A stretch of 64,000 nucleotides of DNA. It comes from Lepiota brunneoincarnata. Lineage: Eukaryota > Basidiomycota > Agaricomycetes > Agaricales > Agaricaceae. Below the pieces are notes generated by a model, which was not told where the DNA came from, did not search any database, and saw nothing but the letters and a program-made list of their open reading frames with translations. The translations under genes and the position numbers were made by a program. This document shows, piece by piece, positions 21,608-33,903 of this stretch. Position 1 is the first letter of the stretch; each line of letters starts with the position of its first letter. The stretch is from assembly GCA_023014365.1 (NCBI GenBank), contig JAEBUN010000014.1:372001-436000 (forward strand), given 5' to 3'.

Positions 21608-22804
21608 ACTGGAGCTAGGGGTGCCGAAGTTCAGTTCAGTCCAGTTCAGGTTCAGGTTCAGCCCCTGGCCTGTTGGTTTGGTTCATGGTTCAGGCTCAAA
21701 AATGATGGGCCTGAACGCGTCTGAACGCGTTTGAACGCATTCGAACCGATAAGTTAGAGCCTCGCAGTAAATGCAACAATTTACAACAATTTTCCCAGTA
21801 GAAATGGGAAGATTGATGTATATCTCGGGGACGACTGCAGGGATCAGCAAGCGGTTTTTGCTGTTCGATAGCCCCTGCTGACACCTCTTGAACGCGCCAC
21901 ACCATGCCCCAATTGACCCACCCCTTCCCTCGTCATCGCTGTCAACATTGCCTAGATTCATTCCTCATTTCGTAATCTCACACTGCACCATTCCTTCTAT
22001 TACTACCACCGTTTGATGCGCATCTTTAAGGGCTTTCCAACGCCATATTGCACATCCTGGGAAACACTCTTTCAGTGAAGTAAAACACATTTTCCTGGCT
22101 GATCACCATCCCCACACAGATGTCTCTGTTCTGGGGCCATTTCTCAACGCCTTGGGATACAGTAACTTACATCTGGAGGATCTCTCCTGTGCCTTTCCAA
22201 CAAGCTCACTCACATCCGGTTGCGCTTGGCGGTTGTCTCGCAAATTGAGGATCTTTGTTGTCTCATCACTTTCCCTCCTTGCAGGGCTTCTGGGCCCACT
22301 GCCTTGCTTCAACATGCTTGGGCTTATCTTTTTTATGTTGGAAATAAAAACCAATTGTGAGTGTCATGGTGCACAGGGGGTCCAACCATTGTCCCTATGA
22401 TCACCCACCTCCCTGTGGTTTGGCTCCTGAGCATTTTATTTCTCTCATCCTCTATGTAAAAGGTAGCCAGCATGCCAGGATAGTTATCTACTCATTCTAT
22501 TGTTCTGGCTTTACTTTAAATACCATAGCAAGAATCCCCTGCAGTCTCAATTCTCACAGAATCACACATACAAGTTTCTGAGGCTGTAAGTAGTCTTTAT
22601 CACTTTCCTCTCATGACTATTACTTGTGTTGTCTGTAGAACAATTACTTGTCTTCTAACAGGTATAGAATACATCAGTTCTTGCATATATGAGTTTCTGA
22701 GGCTAATAATCACTCATATTCTAACATTTTACTCTTATTCACCCTTCCTACCCTTCTTTGGTTATTTATACCTGTTTTTTTCTTTTTTTGGAGGGGCTAA
22801 TATA

Positions 22805-24406
22805 CAGTAAGGGACAAAACCCTTCCAATGATTTTTATACTTCAACAAATATGTTAATAACTGCCCACCTACTAAAGGTGAAACCTTCATATTTTAATTG
22901 GGAATACCTATATGGCTCATGTATCATCCTGCCAAACATCATTACGTCATATGCCATTTTTGGAAGTCGGTGAATTAAACAATCATTTAAGGTCATTGGA
23001 AGGGTTTTGTCCATCTCTACTCTAATCACATGATTTTGTTTATTACAGCCAAATAAGTGCAGATAAATGTCATGTGACTGATTGGAATAATGTATAAATA
23101 TAGCTGCTCACTCCCCTAGCTCACACCACCCCCCCAACCTCATTTTGCTAACATGTGATCTCTCTCTATAACTTAACACAACCATATTCTTTCCCTTTTG
23201 GACAAAGGCCACTCTGCTACCCATATTGCTTTTACCACTGGTCTTGGCCTCAGCACTATATCTTGTCTTTGCTCCAAACATTGTTCAACACTTTTTAAGT
23301 CACTTGGTGGCCACCCAACCAAGCTTTCTATTGGCAATATCAAATATGCCACTTATCTTATCATATCCCACAAGGCTGAAAATGCCTCCCAAATCACCAG
23401 AACCCTTCGTACTATCATTGACAAACCTCTATCCTCCAAACAGTTTGCAGAGCACTCAAAAAAGCTGAAATGAAGGCTGTAGTCAAGCAGAAAAGGCCTA
23501 AACTCTCTGTTATGCACAAGAGGAAAAGATTGGAGTAGGCAGAGGCACATGCAGACTGGACCCTGGAAGGCTGGAAGAGGGTGGTTTGGTCAGATGAGAC
23601 CAAAATCAATCACTTAGGGTCAGCTGGCAGGGTTTGGGTCTGGAAGAGAGCAGGGGAGAGGCTTAGTGATAGGCTGGTGCAGGGAACCACAAAGTTTGGA
23701 GGAGGTTCTATCATGGTATGGGGCTGTATGCTGTGGGAGGGTCTAGGGTTGGCAGCCAAGATTAATGGTAAGATGGATGGTGATCTATTTATCACCATTT
23801 TGGAGGATGAACTCAAGGGGAGCCTGGAGTGGTATGACAAAGAGGTGGAGGATATTGTCTTTCAATAAGATAATGATCCCAAACATAGGTGCATCAAGGC
23901 TCAAAAATGGTTCAAAGCAGCTGAAATGGAGGTTATGGTGTGGCCCCCACAATCTCCAGACCTTAATCCAATTGAACATTTGTGGACTCACCTTAAAATC
24001 AAGTTAGGGAAGTATGACACTTTACCTCAGGGGATGGAAGAATTATGGAATGAGACACAAAAGGAATGGGATCAGATTCCAGCAGAAGTGTGTCAGAATC
24101 TGATAGAGAGTATGCCTGATAGGGTTCAGGGTGTGTTGGATGCCAGGGGAGGGTATACAAAGTACTAAAAGTGTAATTATTGGTAATTTCTTAGAGATGG
24201 ACAAAACCCTTCCAATGACCTTAAATGATTGTTTAATTCACTGACTTCCCAAAATGGCATATGACACAATGATACTTAGCAGGATGGTATATGAGTCATA
24301 TAGGTATTCCCAATTAATATATGAAGGTTTCATCCTTAGTAGGTGGGCAGTTATTAACATATTTGTTGAAGTATAAAAATCATTGGAAGGGTTTTGTCCC
24401 TTACTG
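22805..24406 (+). mobile_element. Tc1/mariner element 2 (1602 bp) with 214-bp inverted repeats
   Basis: TA lies on both sides (22803-22804; 24407-24408). The terminal inverted repeats span 22805-23018 and 24193-24406, 214 bp each. The outer 20-mer GGGACAAAACCCTTCCAATG recurs in inverted orientation at the inner end of each repeat, so the element has four copies of the putative transposase site. Confidence 0.95.
23198..24168 (+). pseudogene. Tc1/mariner DD34E transposase, frameshifted
   Basis: N-terminal part to 23473: a degenerate helix-turn-helix region (GLGLSTISCLCSKHCS) and GGHPTKLS. A frameshift near 23465 moves to the frame reading MKAVVKQKRPKLS. Then come VVWSDETKINH (first D), GGGSIMVWGCML, IVFQ with TAA at 23866-23868 in place of the usual second Q, DNDPKH (second D) and QSPDLNPIEHLW (E), with 34 residues between D and E. 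It ends RGGYTKY. A second stop, TAG, lies near 23536. It is more distant from mariner 1 than two copies of one family would be. Confidence 0.88.
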
Positions 24407-24477
24407 TATGTGTATGGAAAAGATGGTTACAAAACTGGACTTCTAGATGGAGGAGCAGAAGCAAAGGAATGGGAGCT

Positions 24478-24829
24478 TGTTACCATTTTTCTTCTTACGC
24501 ACCCACCCGTCTATTTTCGCTTATCACATGTCACCACCCGCTGTCAGTGCTCAGTTATATTTACTTATCACATGCTGCTGCTCGTCTATAGTTAGTTCAC
24601 CTTTGGCTTGTGATTTCCGTTCATTCACATGTGATTCTCACCTTTATCACATGCCAATCGCCCCAGTAGTATATATAGACCTAGATATTACTTGTAATCT
24701 CTAGCTTTGTCTTATTATACACAGTATTTGTTCCTGCTCTTTGGCATCGCCTTAGACTTGCTCGCACTACTCAACGGTTAACTTGTCATTAATCGCATTG
24801 AGCCTTGCAGATGCCTAACCAGCATAACA
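24478..24829 (+). repeat. Gypsy B 5' LTR
   Basis: 352 bp, TGTTACC...CATAACA, with a TATA-like TATATAGACC near 24670. Confidence 0.93.
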
Positions 24830-25108
24830 AAAGACAAAGCTACTCGTTGCCTCTTTTCTCTCTTCTTGCCCTCCTTGGTTTGCACAGTACCATTAACTGT
24901 GAGGTCTAGACAGAACCGTAATCTGTTGAGGATCATCACTTGTCTATTCGAGCGTCTGACACGGTCCTCACCCCAAAGAACTCCGGCTGTTGTTCTTCTG
25001 AACCTTCGCACCCCAGCATCTCTATAGGTTCTCAGATTCCTTGTTCGCCTTGTCGAACGTCTTAGTGGATCTTAAATTCTTGGAGGTTCCTCTTTACCAG
25101 AAAAGACA

Positions 25109-26746
25109 TTGTTGCCCATCACAGGTAGTTATTTCAAAGCCAGGACAGACCATCCTAACTCTCGCATTTCCCAAACTGGTTCTGGATCTCCAGGACCCTC
25201 TCAACCATCTGTTACCCCACATGCCATTCCATCTACTCCTCACCCTACTCCTTCTTTTTGCATGCCTTCATCTTCTCCTGAGTCCGACCAACCCATATAC
25301 ACAACCCCGCCCGAACCAGTGGATACCACCCTTCAGGTAGCCACCCAGATTACTGAACCATCACCCGTTGAACCACCCCGACTCCCCTTTGGTCTGCTAG
25401 AAGCAACCACAAATACAGGAGGTCCCTTGCACTTTCCCATCCATCAGATCAAACCCAGACAATACCAACTTCCCTGAAATCTACAACCCTTTCCACCACC
25501 CTCTCCTCCCTCTGAACCCATGTCTGAGACTATGGGAGACCTGCCGGCTAACCAGCCACTGTCAGGACCACCTGGAGGACCACCTGGAGGCCCACCAGGA
25601 CCGCCCGGACTGCCACAAGGTCCACCCCGACCACCATCACCACAACCGCAGCACAATGGCTACAAAGAATTATTGTTCGAAAAACCAACACCGTTCGACG
25701 GCAACCGCAAGAATTTCCAGGAATTCATTAACTCCATAGCACTCTACCTTTATGGTAACGCTGACATCTATAACACCAATGACAAGAAAATCATATTCTT
25801 CTTATCCTTGCTTAAAACCGGTGAAGCCAGTAACTGGAAGAACCAGTACTTTCAGTTGAAGCAAATTTGGGGAGAGTTCACCCCCGGAACATACAACGAA
25901 CTTGTTGAAGAGTTCACCGAAGCATTCTCACCTGTCGACGTCCCATCCCAAGCATTCCACAACCTTAACACCCTCCACCAAGGATCCCGTAATGTCGAAG
26001 ACGTCATTGCAGAGTTCAAGACTCTCGTCCACTGTTCAGGACTCCATGAAGATCGCGCCCTCATAGAGAAGTTCCAAAATGTCATCAATCGGAACCTCGC
26101 TTACAAAATCCTCACCGATCCGAACCTGCCCAATACCATAAACGAATGGTACCACTGCGCTATCCAGATTGACCACAACTGGCACACACTTCTACAATCC
26201 TTAGACCGCATCCAGGATTCCATCCACGCCCCACTCCTGTTAATAACTACTGCCATGTGCAGCAACCATATCGCTGACAACAACAACAATCATCCTATAC
26301 TGGACCAAACCGCCATTACCAATTCCGCCCATCATGTGATCCGAATGCTATGGAGATCAACAATATGTACCTTAACGAAGGTCCCAAATATTACCCTTCT
26401 TGTAATATCCCTGGTGATCCACACCCTGATCAGGAAGAAGCTGAAGAAGACCAACCGGATCATTTCCCCCACAATGACGACATTGATATCAACGCCATCT
26501 TTACACCCGAAGAGAAACATGCCTACAAGAATGGCTTGTGTTTCCGTTGCTTCAAACCCAGGTCACATTTCCCGCATCTGCCCTAACATCGCCCAACCAC
26601 AACCAAAGATTGATAAAGCAACCAACATACAAAACACCTCCCTTAAAATCCGTTCTATCATCAAATCTATTCCTGAAACCGAAGCCATTGAAGTCTACGA
26701 GACTTGGTCCAAAGACCTGACTATGCAACCATTTGCAAATTTTTGA
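25109..26746 (+). pseudogene. Gypsy B gag, broken
   Basis: A Pro-rich N-terminus has an in-frame TGA at 25475-25477; the longest uninterrupted part starts at 25520. The retrotransposon gag domain (TPFDGNRKNFQEFINSIALY, then WGEFTPGTYNELVEEF) is intact to about residue 235. A frameshift between ~26230 and 26350 moves to another frame that reads GLCFRCFKP, and a second near 26555 returns to the first frame with GHISRICPN. Together these are the two halves of one CCHC zinc knuckle. Confidence 0.85.
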
Positions 26747-29700
26747 TTTGGAGGTTCTGTTTGACACCAGCCCCTCCCAGTTCCCCTCTCTCTTGTAATG
26801 TTGTAACTCTCACATCTACTTCAAACAATAAATCCATATATCTTCCTTTAAAGGTGCAGAGCCTGAGAGAACAAAAAGACGTCCCACTTATTGCCCTCCT
26901 TGACTCCGGAGCTCAAGGAAACTTCATATCAGATGACTTCGTCACCGAACATTGTTTATGGAAGCAAGAACTTCCCTGAGCAATTAACATGCATAATTTC
27001 AATGGATCGAACAATCTAAACAGAATGATTACCCATTATTCTACCTTCCACATGATAATTGATGGTCGATTAACTCCCATCACTGCCTACGTCACAGCAA
27101 CAGGATCGAAACCAATGGTCCTTGGTTTCCCGTGGCTTATTGAAGTCAACCCAAAAATCAATTGGAAACGCCGTACATTTCAATGGAGAAAAGAGAAGAA
27201 GTGCAACCACCATCCCAAGTACTTAACATACAACAACCATCTGATTGATATTGCTACTCTCGCCATGGACCAACTAAACGCGTTCAACCCTGAAGGAAAG
27301 TTTTCCTATACTCCACACAAACCGATCTATGAACCTCTCCTCGATGAGGACAACGAAGAGTTCTCTCTAGAGTCCGAGATGCATCAGATCATTAGTATGC
27401 CTGCTGAACTCACTCACATCAAACTTGAGATCAACTGAACTAGCAAGGCTACAGAACTTGCAATTAAACACAGAGACAAAAAGATTGATGACCCCACCAT
27501 TAAGGTTCCCCGCCGATTCCACCAATGGTTGAGTCGTTTCAGCAAGAAGGCTGCTGAACAATTCCCTCCCCGACGATCTTATGACCATGCTATTGAATTA
27601 AAGCCCAAATTCAAACCCATCACGATGAAAGCTTACAAGCTTTCCCCAAACCAAGATAACTCTTTGAAAGAGTTTATTTCTGAAAACCTCTGTAAAGGTT
27701 ACATCCACCCATCAAAATCCCCGATGGCATCCCCATTCTTCTTTGTCAACAAGAAGGATGGCTCACTCCGCCCCTGTCAAGATTACCGCTATGTCAATAA
27801 GCATACAGTCAAGAACACATACCGAATCCCGATGGTTACTGAGATTATGGATAAGCTCAAAGGAGCCTGTATATTTTCCAAACTTGATGTCCATGCTGGA
27901 TACAACAACATTCGCATCAAGAAAGGAGACGAATGGAAAGGTGCATTCAACACCCCGCTTGGACTATTTGAACTGACTGTCATGTTCTTCGGAATGTGCA
28001 ACTCCCCCACAACCTTCCAGGCATTTATGGACGATATCTTAGTGTCCCTGATCTGCAAAGGAGGAATCGTCATTTACATGGATGACATACTCATATTTGC
28101 TCGCAACCAGGAAGAACACGACCGCATTATGGAAGAAGTTCTCAAGTGTTTGGCCCAGAACAACATCTATCTCAAAACTGAGAAATGCGAATTCTACCAC
28201 GACCATATGGAATACCTTGGCATGATCATCACACCCAATAAAATCAAAATGAACCCTGTCAAACTAGCCGGAATTGCCCAATGGCCCATACCGAAATGTA
28301 CCAAAGATGTCCGAAAATTTATAGGATTCTGCAACTTCTACTGGAAATTTATCCACAGCTATTCCACTATCACCCAACCCCTTAATGCCCTTATGTCAAC
28401 CAAATGACTATTCGAGTGGACTGATGAATGCTGCGACTCATTCGATGCTTTGAAACTTCAGTTCTCAAAGCAACCCATGCTTACAATGCCTGATCAATCG
28501 AAACCATTCGAAATCAAATGTGACGCTTCAAAATATGCTACCGGAGCCGTACTTTATCAAACCGACATTAATAATCAATGCCACCCCATGGCTTTCCTAT
28601 CAAAAACCCTTACGCCTGCCAAACAAAATTACGATATTCACAACCACGAGTTACTCGCCATTATCCATGCCCTTGGTGAATGGCGTCATTATCTGGAAGG
28701 AGGACCCTTCCCCGTGAAAGTTTGTACCGATCACCAAAATCTTACTTATTGGAAGAAACCGCAGGATATAAACTGGTGCCAGGCCTGCTGGCATCAATTC
28801 CTCTCCCGCTTTAATCTCCAGATCAAGCATGTACCTGGTACAAAAATACCCGCCGCCAACGCTCTCTCCCAACATCCCGACCATATCCCTGACAAAGATG
28901 AAGACAACAAATCCATAACAGTATTACCCGAGACCATATTCGTCAACACCATTGACCAAGAAACCTGTGACAATATACTTCATCATAACAATTACAACCC
29001 ACATACCACTGAACAGATTACCTGCTCTCATGACTGCCCCATACATTCCAACAGACTTCCGATATTCTGTAACTTGAACCCCAAAAGGTTTAATTGTTAC
29101 CCATGATGGAAGAACCATCCCACTGGAAAACCTCGAACTCCGCTGACGTATCATATGGAAATATCATAATTCCCCCACCGCAGGTCACCCTGGCATTGAT
29201 ACGACCCTTCACGCATTGGAGCATGATTTCTACTGGCCTGGTATGGCCTACCCAAATGTATCATATCCGACCACAACCCACGCTTCACCGCGCATTCATT
29301 CCAGAAACTGTTAGAACGACTTGAAATAACCCCTGCAATGACCACAGCCTACCACCCTGAAGCAGATAGAGCAACTGAATGATCGCATCAGGAGACCCAA
29401 GCATATCTTTCCATTTTCTGCTCGCATCACCCTGAAAATTGGTCACAGGCCCTCCCTCTCCTCAAGTTTGCATACAATAGCTGACTGCATGCTTTACGAA
29501 AACAAACACCGTTCGAAATCATTATGGGAATACAACCGAAGGCACTTCCCACTGTTCTCCTTGAAACCGAATCCCCCACTGTCAACAACCACATGGAACT
29601 AATTGATTTATACCGTCGAAACGCTAAAACCGCACACAAAGCCGCCATGAAACACATGGAAAACTGACACCAATCAAAGTTTACCCTGTTCCACAAAAAT

Positions 29701-32039
29701 CAAATGGTTTGGCTTGACGCCCGGAACTTAAATACCCTGTATGTCATGCGCAAAATGGCCCCCAAACATCTTGGACCATTCTGTATCCTCGACATTTTAT
29801 CCCCTGTTTCATATTGACTCGAACTCCCCAAACGTTGGAAAATCCACCCCATATTCCACACCCAACTCCTCATGCCATTGAAATGCAGATTACTTTACGA
29901 GATTGAAAACGAAGTTCGTTAACAGGTTTGCTAATTCCGACTTTATAAGTTCGTGGGGGAGAGGTTGTCACAGATCTCCAGAAATATATTCAATTCTAGT
30001 GTTTTTAGGGTTTTGGTACATTATTCTCTTAGTCTCCAACTAGACAGACAGTTGTTCTATCTGAATACAATGGGAACTTTTGACAGTCGTTGCTATATAA
30101 TATGTTAACTAATATCTTCACGATTCGATAAGTCAGGCAAAATGCAAGCTTTCGCAATCAGTGAACCTCCATAGACCTAGCAGACAACGTGTTCTAATGG
30201 GCCCTAGCGTACTACGTCCTTTTCTCTTGACAATACTGTAAATTTACACTACCCAGCGAGACAGGCTTTTGACAAGCTCCTGCAGTAAGTGTCTTTAAGC
30301 TAGTAGGCCTAGCGGATGGCGTTATCTAACGGGCCCTAGCGCACTACAGCTTCTGAACAAGGCAATAAAACTTTTATACTACTCAGCGAGACAGGCTTCT
30401 AGTGAGCTCCTGCAGTAAGTATCTTTAAACTAGATAGACCTAGTGGACAGCGTTTTCAACAGGCCCTAGCGTACTATGTTCGCTTCTCAATTAAACAGCT
30501 CTACCATTCAATGGTATACTTCTGAGGCAAGGCCTCTAAGAGGAACCCAAAGAAACGGAAGTTAGTGAACTTTTCTACTTATGAACCGAAGAGGCGTAGC
30601 AACTTGTATTCAGTTCTCGAGTCAAGCAGAAGGGTCTGTCAATATCTCAATCGTTTCACAGGGTCTGGTTTTAAAGAGTATAACTCTTTAAGTCTCTGGT
30701 GGTCTTATGACCGAAGAAAATTGCGTAAAATTGCTTTATATTCCTATCCTAATCGACCATACAATCAGGGGGGGAAATAGGCAAGCGGTTTTCTTCCCTC
30801 CCATGTAATTTACAGACGAGTTTTTATAACAATATACAATTAACTTATGGGTATACCTGAAACAAGCCTTCAGCTTCATCATTTTATTGTCTCCTCATCA
30901 TTTAGGAGCATCATTCTAGGAGTTCCAATATCAGCAACATCAATTTGCTCTCAGGGACTTGCTCCCTAGGTGCCTGGCTATTTATATCACAGCCAGCCGG
31001 GTTAGCGAGTTTCCTCGCTAACATTTATCTATTGGTTTTTATTTTATTCTCGGACTCTCCACACCTGAGCTTTTCAACCCTAATGTTCTAAAGTCCACTT
31101 CCATAGTCTTCAGGTAGTAGACTAACACTAGAATTAATTAGCTTATTCTATTCTTATCAATCTTCATTTTCTAGTTCATCATTTCTGATCTCTTTTTGTT
31201 TCTATGAGGGGGCATCCTTCCCTGAGTACCCTCGGGGATACCCCCATTCGATCCCTTAGGTTTCAATATCATCAGAACCGTTTCAAGGGGACATTCTTGT
31301 CAGGGCATTCAGCTAATCCCTACATTCTTTTGTCAAGATTCACTCCCGGACCTGTTATTATGACTAGGTACCATCCGGATGACATAGGTGTTGCGACTCG
31401 TCCGCTTTCTAGGGCAGAGGCGAAGAAATGGGTCTTTTTGTGCAGTCATAAGTATCTTAACTAATATCTTAGTTAACACGGTATCGGATACAATGCTCGG
31501 GTACATTCATACCAGAGTCATTCTTCCATAGCCTTGTCACCCATAAGTTAGTTAACATCACTTTTACTTGTCTGGGTGTTCTGGTTCTGTTTCTGAGATG
31601 TCCACCTTCACATATTTAGATAGTATTCTAAATCTCTCGCACCCAGTGTCTGACCATGGCCATATACTGATATTATTCAGTAACAGAGAGTTAGTTACTT
31701 TATTAGCTAGTGATTTCACAAATGAAATGATTTTGCGGCGCAACACCGTATACTGAAACCGAAACGTATGGACCCAACTACGTCCGACCTCCACCCCTAA
31801 CAGTTGAAGGCGAACAAGTGTACGAAATTGAAGCCATACTAAACCACCAAAAACAACAAAACCACCTTGAATACCTGGTCAAATGGCTCGGATGGCCTGA
31901 ATCTGAAAATACCTGGGAACCTGAGTCTCACTTTAAATCAGTACCTGATGAAATCAGACCTGAAACTCTGGATGGAAAAGTTATCCCTGAAACAGAAGAT
32001 GAAGGAGATGCAGTAGCATTCCTGATGGAGTATAAGTGA
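26704..32039 (+). pseudogene. Gypsy B pol: protease, RT, RNase H, integrase, chromodomain
   Basis: Protease active site LLDSGAQGNF (about 26905). RT includes SPMASPFFFVNKKDGSLRPC, FSKLDVHAGYNNIR and the catalytic YMDD in IVIYMDDILIFA (about 28070). RNase H includes IKCDASKYATGAVLY. The integrase zinc-binding end (KYHNSPTAGHPG, DFYWPG) is followed by a deletion that removes the first catalytic D, then ISDHNPRFT, TTAYHPEADRATE and FEIIMG. The 1867-bp insertion (29879-31745) splits the conserved LLxPYxETE junction before the chromodomain (VYEIEAILNHQ, YLVKWLGWPESENTWEP). In-frame stops are TGA at 26977, 27436, 28405, 29144, 29380, 29482, 29665 and 29815. At least one frameshift lies between 28950 and 29090. 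Confidence 0.92.
29879..31745 (+). mobile_element. 1867-bp LTR-like element, copy 2, inside gypsy B pol
   Basis: Same ends and length as copy 1 (14340-16206), same orientation. The flanks are CCAT (29875-29878) and CCGT (31746-31749), again a 4-bp duplication differing by one CpG transition. Removing it restores the expected pol junction. It is therefore the youngest layer of the nest. Confidence 0.88.
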
Positions 32040-32166
32040 CTCAAAGGACTCGACCAAAACGACGAAAACACGCCTGTTATTTGTTCTCTTAAAGCCACGA
32101 AGAAACCATGTCATTCTTGCCACCACCCCTACTGTAAATAAATCACACCGCCTCATTAACAGCACA

Positions 32167-33102
32167 ATGCCTTCCTCCGTCCAATCTCTCCCATCCAAAT
32201 CCGCTCTTATTTCTACCCCACCTACATTAGATGGAACAACCAGGTCCTCATCTGCGCAACCTGACTCCAACCACATCCTATACCAATTCCTCGTCGAAAG
32301 CGCTCTCAACACCACTGAAGACACACTGCCCTCACACCACATACCACGACAGACCACTTCCCCCAGTCCTGTTCCACCCGTCGCTGAAACACCAACCGCC
32401 GTCCCTGCTCCCCCACTTGTTGCTACCATTAGCGACTATATTAATGAAGTCAACAGTGCCTCTACCCTTGTCCTTTCACTTCTTATCGCACCAACGCCAG
32501 CAGTATCAACAGAAGTACATGATGGCTTCTTCCAACTCCATGAAAACCTCCTCTGCCTCTGCAGCCTCAAACAAAGTGTTGAAAGAGTCAAGGAAGCAAA
32601 TCAAAACACATTTAACCGCCTGTGGGCCGACCCTACCTTCCACCAAATCTTCACCAAGCATTGCAGCTCCACGACCGGTATACAGGTTGCGCCCACAATC
32701 TCTAGTCCAATTCAACCTACGCCAACTGACAGACCGGCATGACAAGTCCCCGTTCACTCAACCCACCAATGAATTCGACCTGAACAACCTCCAAGCCCTA
32801 CTACCCTGCCTATTATTGTACCCCCCACCTCCGCACCACCACCCCGAACTCAACGACAAACAGTGGACAAATTCACCCAACAAATGGAAGCCCATCAACA
32901 GCAGGAAACCCACCCCTTACCCCAAAGACCCCCTCAACATTGTACCACCCCCACCATCACACCCCAAGCCGCAACAACCCATTCATATGATGTTGGAAGA
33001 AATCGCTGTTTTGAGTGCCATCAAATTGGCCACTGGGCACACAGTTGCCCCCAATACACCTGCCGCCACTGCAACCGCTCTGTGCCTGGACATTGCATGT
33101 GA
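32167..33102 (+). pseudogene. ORF-A of gypsy B: zinc-knuckle protein, with stops
   Basis: Open from ATG 32167 to TGA 32740, then in the same frame to TGA at about 33100. It carries CFECHQIGHWAHSC (C-x2-C-x4-H-x4-C) then CRHCNRSVPGHC, the same double knuckle as ORF-A at 196-1410. The TGA directly after GHCM stands where the other copy continues, consistent with CGA to TGA. It begins 127 nt after the pol stop. The N-terminal half contains a helical segment (LHENLLCLCSLKQSVERV). Confidence 0.65.
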
Positions 33103-33343
33103 ACTTGCCCCATCTATCACCAAAACCAACAAAATGCTGCACTTGAAAGGACAGCGCAACGCTATCCCAATACCTTTGGACGAACATATGATATCATTGG
33201 CGATGGCCAATATAATGACTATGACTATGCCTACAATGGTTACGGCTATGACTAGAAATGACTACTTCTGCAATCCATACCTGATGCCTGTACCCCACCG
33301 CTTGTTGGCTTTGAAACAGAGTTTGAAGATTAGAAGGGGGTAA
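32231..33343 (+). CDS. ORF-B of gypsy B, overlapping ORF-A in the +1 frame
   Basis: 370 codons without a stop, ending directly before the 3' LTR. The translation is rich in Pro, His, Ser and Leu and has no domain I know. The relative frame (+1) and offset of the start (64 nt after ORF-A; 58 nt in the first element) repeat the arrangement at 196-1825. It lacks the acidic tail of the first element's ORF-B. The C-rich, TA-poor composition favours open frames by chance, so coding status is uncertain. Confidence 0.4.
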   Translation: MEQPGPHLRNLTPTTSYTNSSSKALSTPLKTHCPHTTYHDRPLPPVLFHPSLKHQPPSLLPHLLLPLATILMKSTVPLPLSFHFLSHQRQQYQQKYMMASSNSMKTSSASAASNKVLKESRKQIKTHLTACGPTLPSTKSSPSIAAPRPVYRLRPQSLVQFNLRQLTDRHDKSPFTQPTNEFDLNNLQALLPCLLLYPPPPHHHPELNDKQWTNSPNKWKPINSRKPTPYPKDPLNIVPPPPSHPKPQQPIHMMLEEIAVLSAIKLATGHTVAPNTPAATATALCLDIACELAPSITKTNKMLHLKGQRNAIPIPLDEHMISLAMANIMTMTMPTMVTAMTRNDYFCNPYLMPVPHRLLALKQSLKIRRG

Positions 33344-33694
33344 TGTTACTGTTTTTCTTCTTACATGCCCACCTGTCTATTTTCGCTTATCACATGTCAC
33401 CGCCTGCTGTCAGCACTCAGTTATATTTACTTATCACATGCCACCGCTCATCTATAGTTAGTTCACCTTTGGCTTGTGATTTCCGTTCATTCACATGTGA
33501 TTCTCGCCTTTATCACATGCCAATTGCCCCAGTAGTATATATAGACCTAGATATTACTTGTAATCTCTAGCTTTGTCTTATTATACACAGTATTTGTTCC
33601 TGCTCTTTGGCATCGCCTTAGACTTGCTCGCACTACTCAACAGTTAACTTATCGTTAATCACATTGAGCCTTGCAGATGCCTAACCAGCTGACA
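33344..33694 (+). repeat. Gypsy B 3' LTR
   Basis: 351 bp, TGTTACTG...CTGACA; the end differs from the 5' LTR by one deleted base and one transition. Confidence 0.93.
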
Positions 33695-33903
33695 GAGCTC
33701 AAGGAATGGAACTTTGATTATTTTATTGCCAATATAAACACTTTTTATAACATAGTACAAAAAAGTTCAAGTTCGAACCTGTTTGAACCCTGAACTGAAT
33801 CTTCTGAACTGAGCTCAGGAGGTTCAGTTCAGGTTCAGGTTCAGGCTCAGGCTCAGGCTGAGGGGGTGCTGAACTGAACTGAACTGAACTTTGGCACCCC
33901 TAG

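Larger units (their letters stand above)
24478..33694 (+). mobile_element. Gypsy B: complete-structure chromodomain element, TSD GAGCT
   Basis: The 5' LTR is 24478-24829 and the 3' LTR 33344-33694; GAGCT lies at 24473-24477 and 33695-33699. A polypurine tract (AGAAGGGGG) precedes the 3' LTR. Order: gag, protease, RT, RNase H, integrase, chromodomain, then two overlapping extra ORFs. About 20 differences between the LTRs were counted by eye outside the terminal few bases, all transitions. The 1867-bp element is inserted near the pol C-terminus. Confidence 0.95.
21616..33902 (+). mobile_element. hAT element 2, internally deleted and filled with later insertions
   Basis: The left end TAGGGGTGCCGAAGTTCAG and right end CTTTGGCACCCCTA match hAT 1, with GGTTCAG-rich subterminal arms. 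Its own sequence is about 1.46 kb: 21616-22804, 24407-24477 and 33700-33902. Of the transposase only the C-terminal tail survives (GYKTGLLDGGAEAKEWEL, just before gypsy B, continuing KEWNFD after it). A mariner and gypsy B are inserted in it. No 8-bp target duplication is visible, probably because the flanking gypsy A gag has been deleted. Confidence 0.85.

Noticed and set aside
25475..29817. Reassigned TGA codon (read as an amino acid)
   Set aside because: TGA falls at positions where Arg is expected, other genes here end in TGA normally, and the elements also carry frameshifts. CGA to TGA decay is simpler.
14340..31745. The two 1867-bp copies as the LTR pair of one 17-kb element
   Set aside because: Copy 2 interrupts gypsy B pol, which continues on both sides, and each copy has its own 4-bp target duplication.
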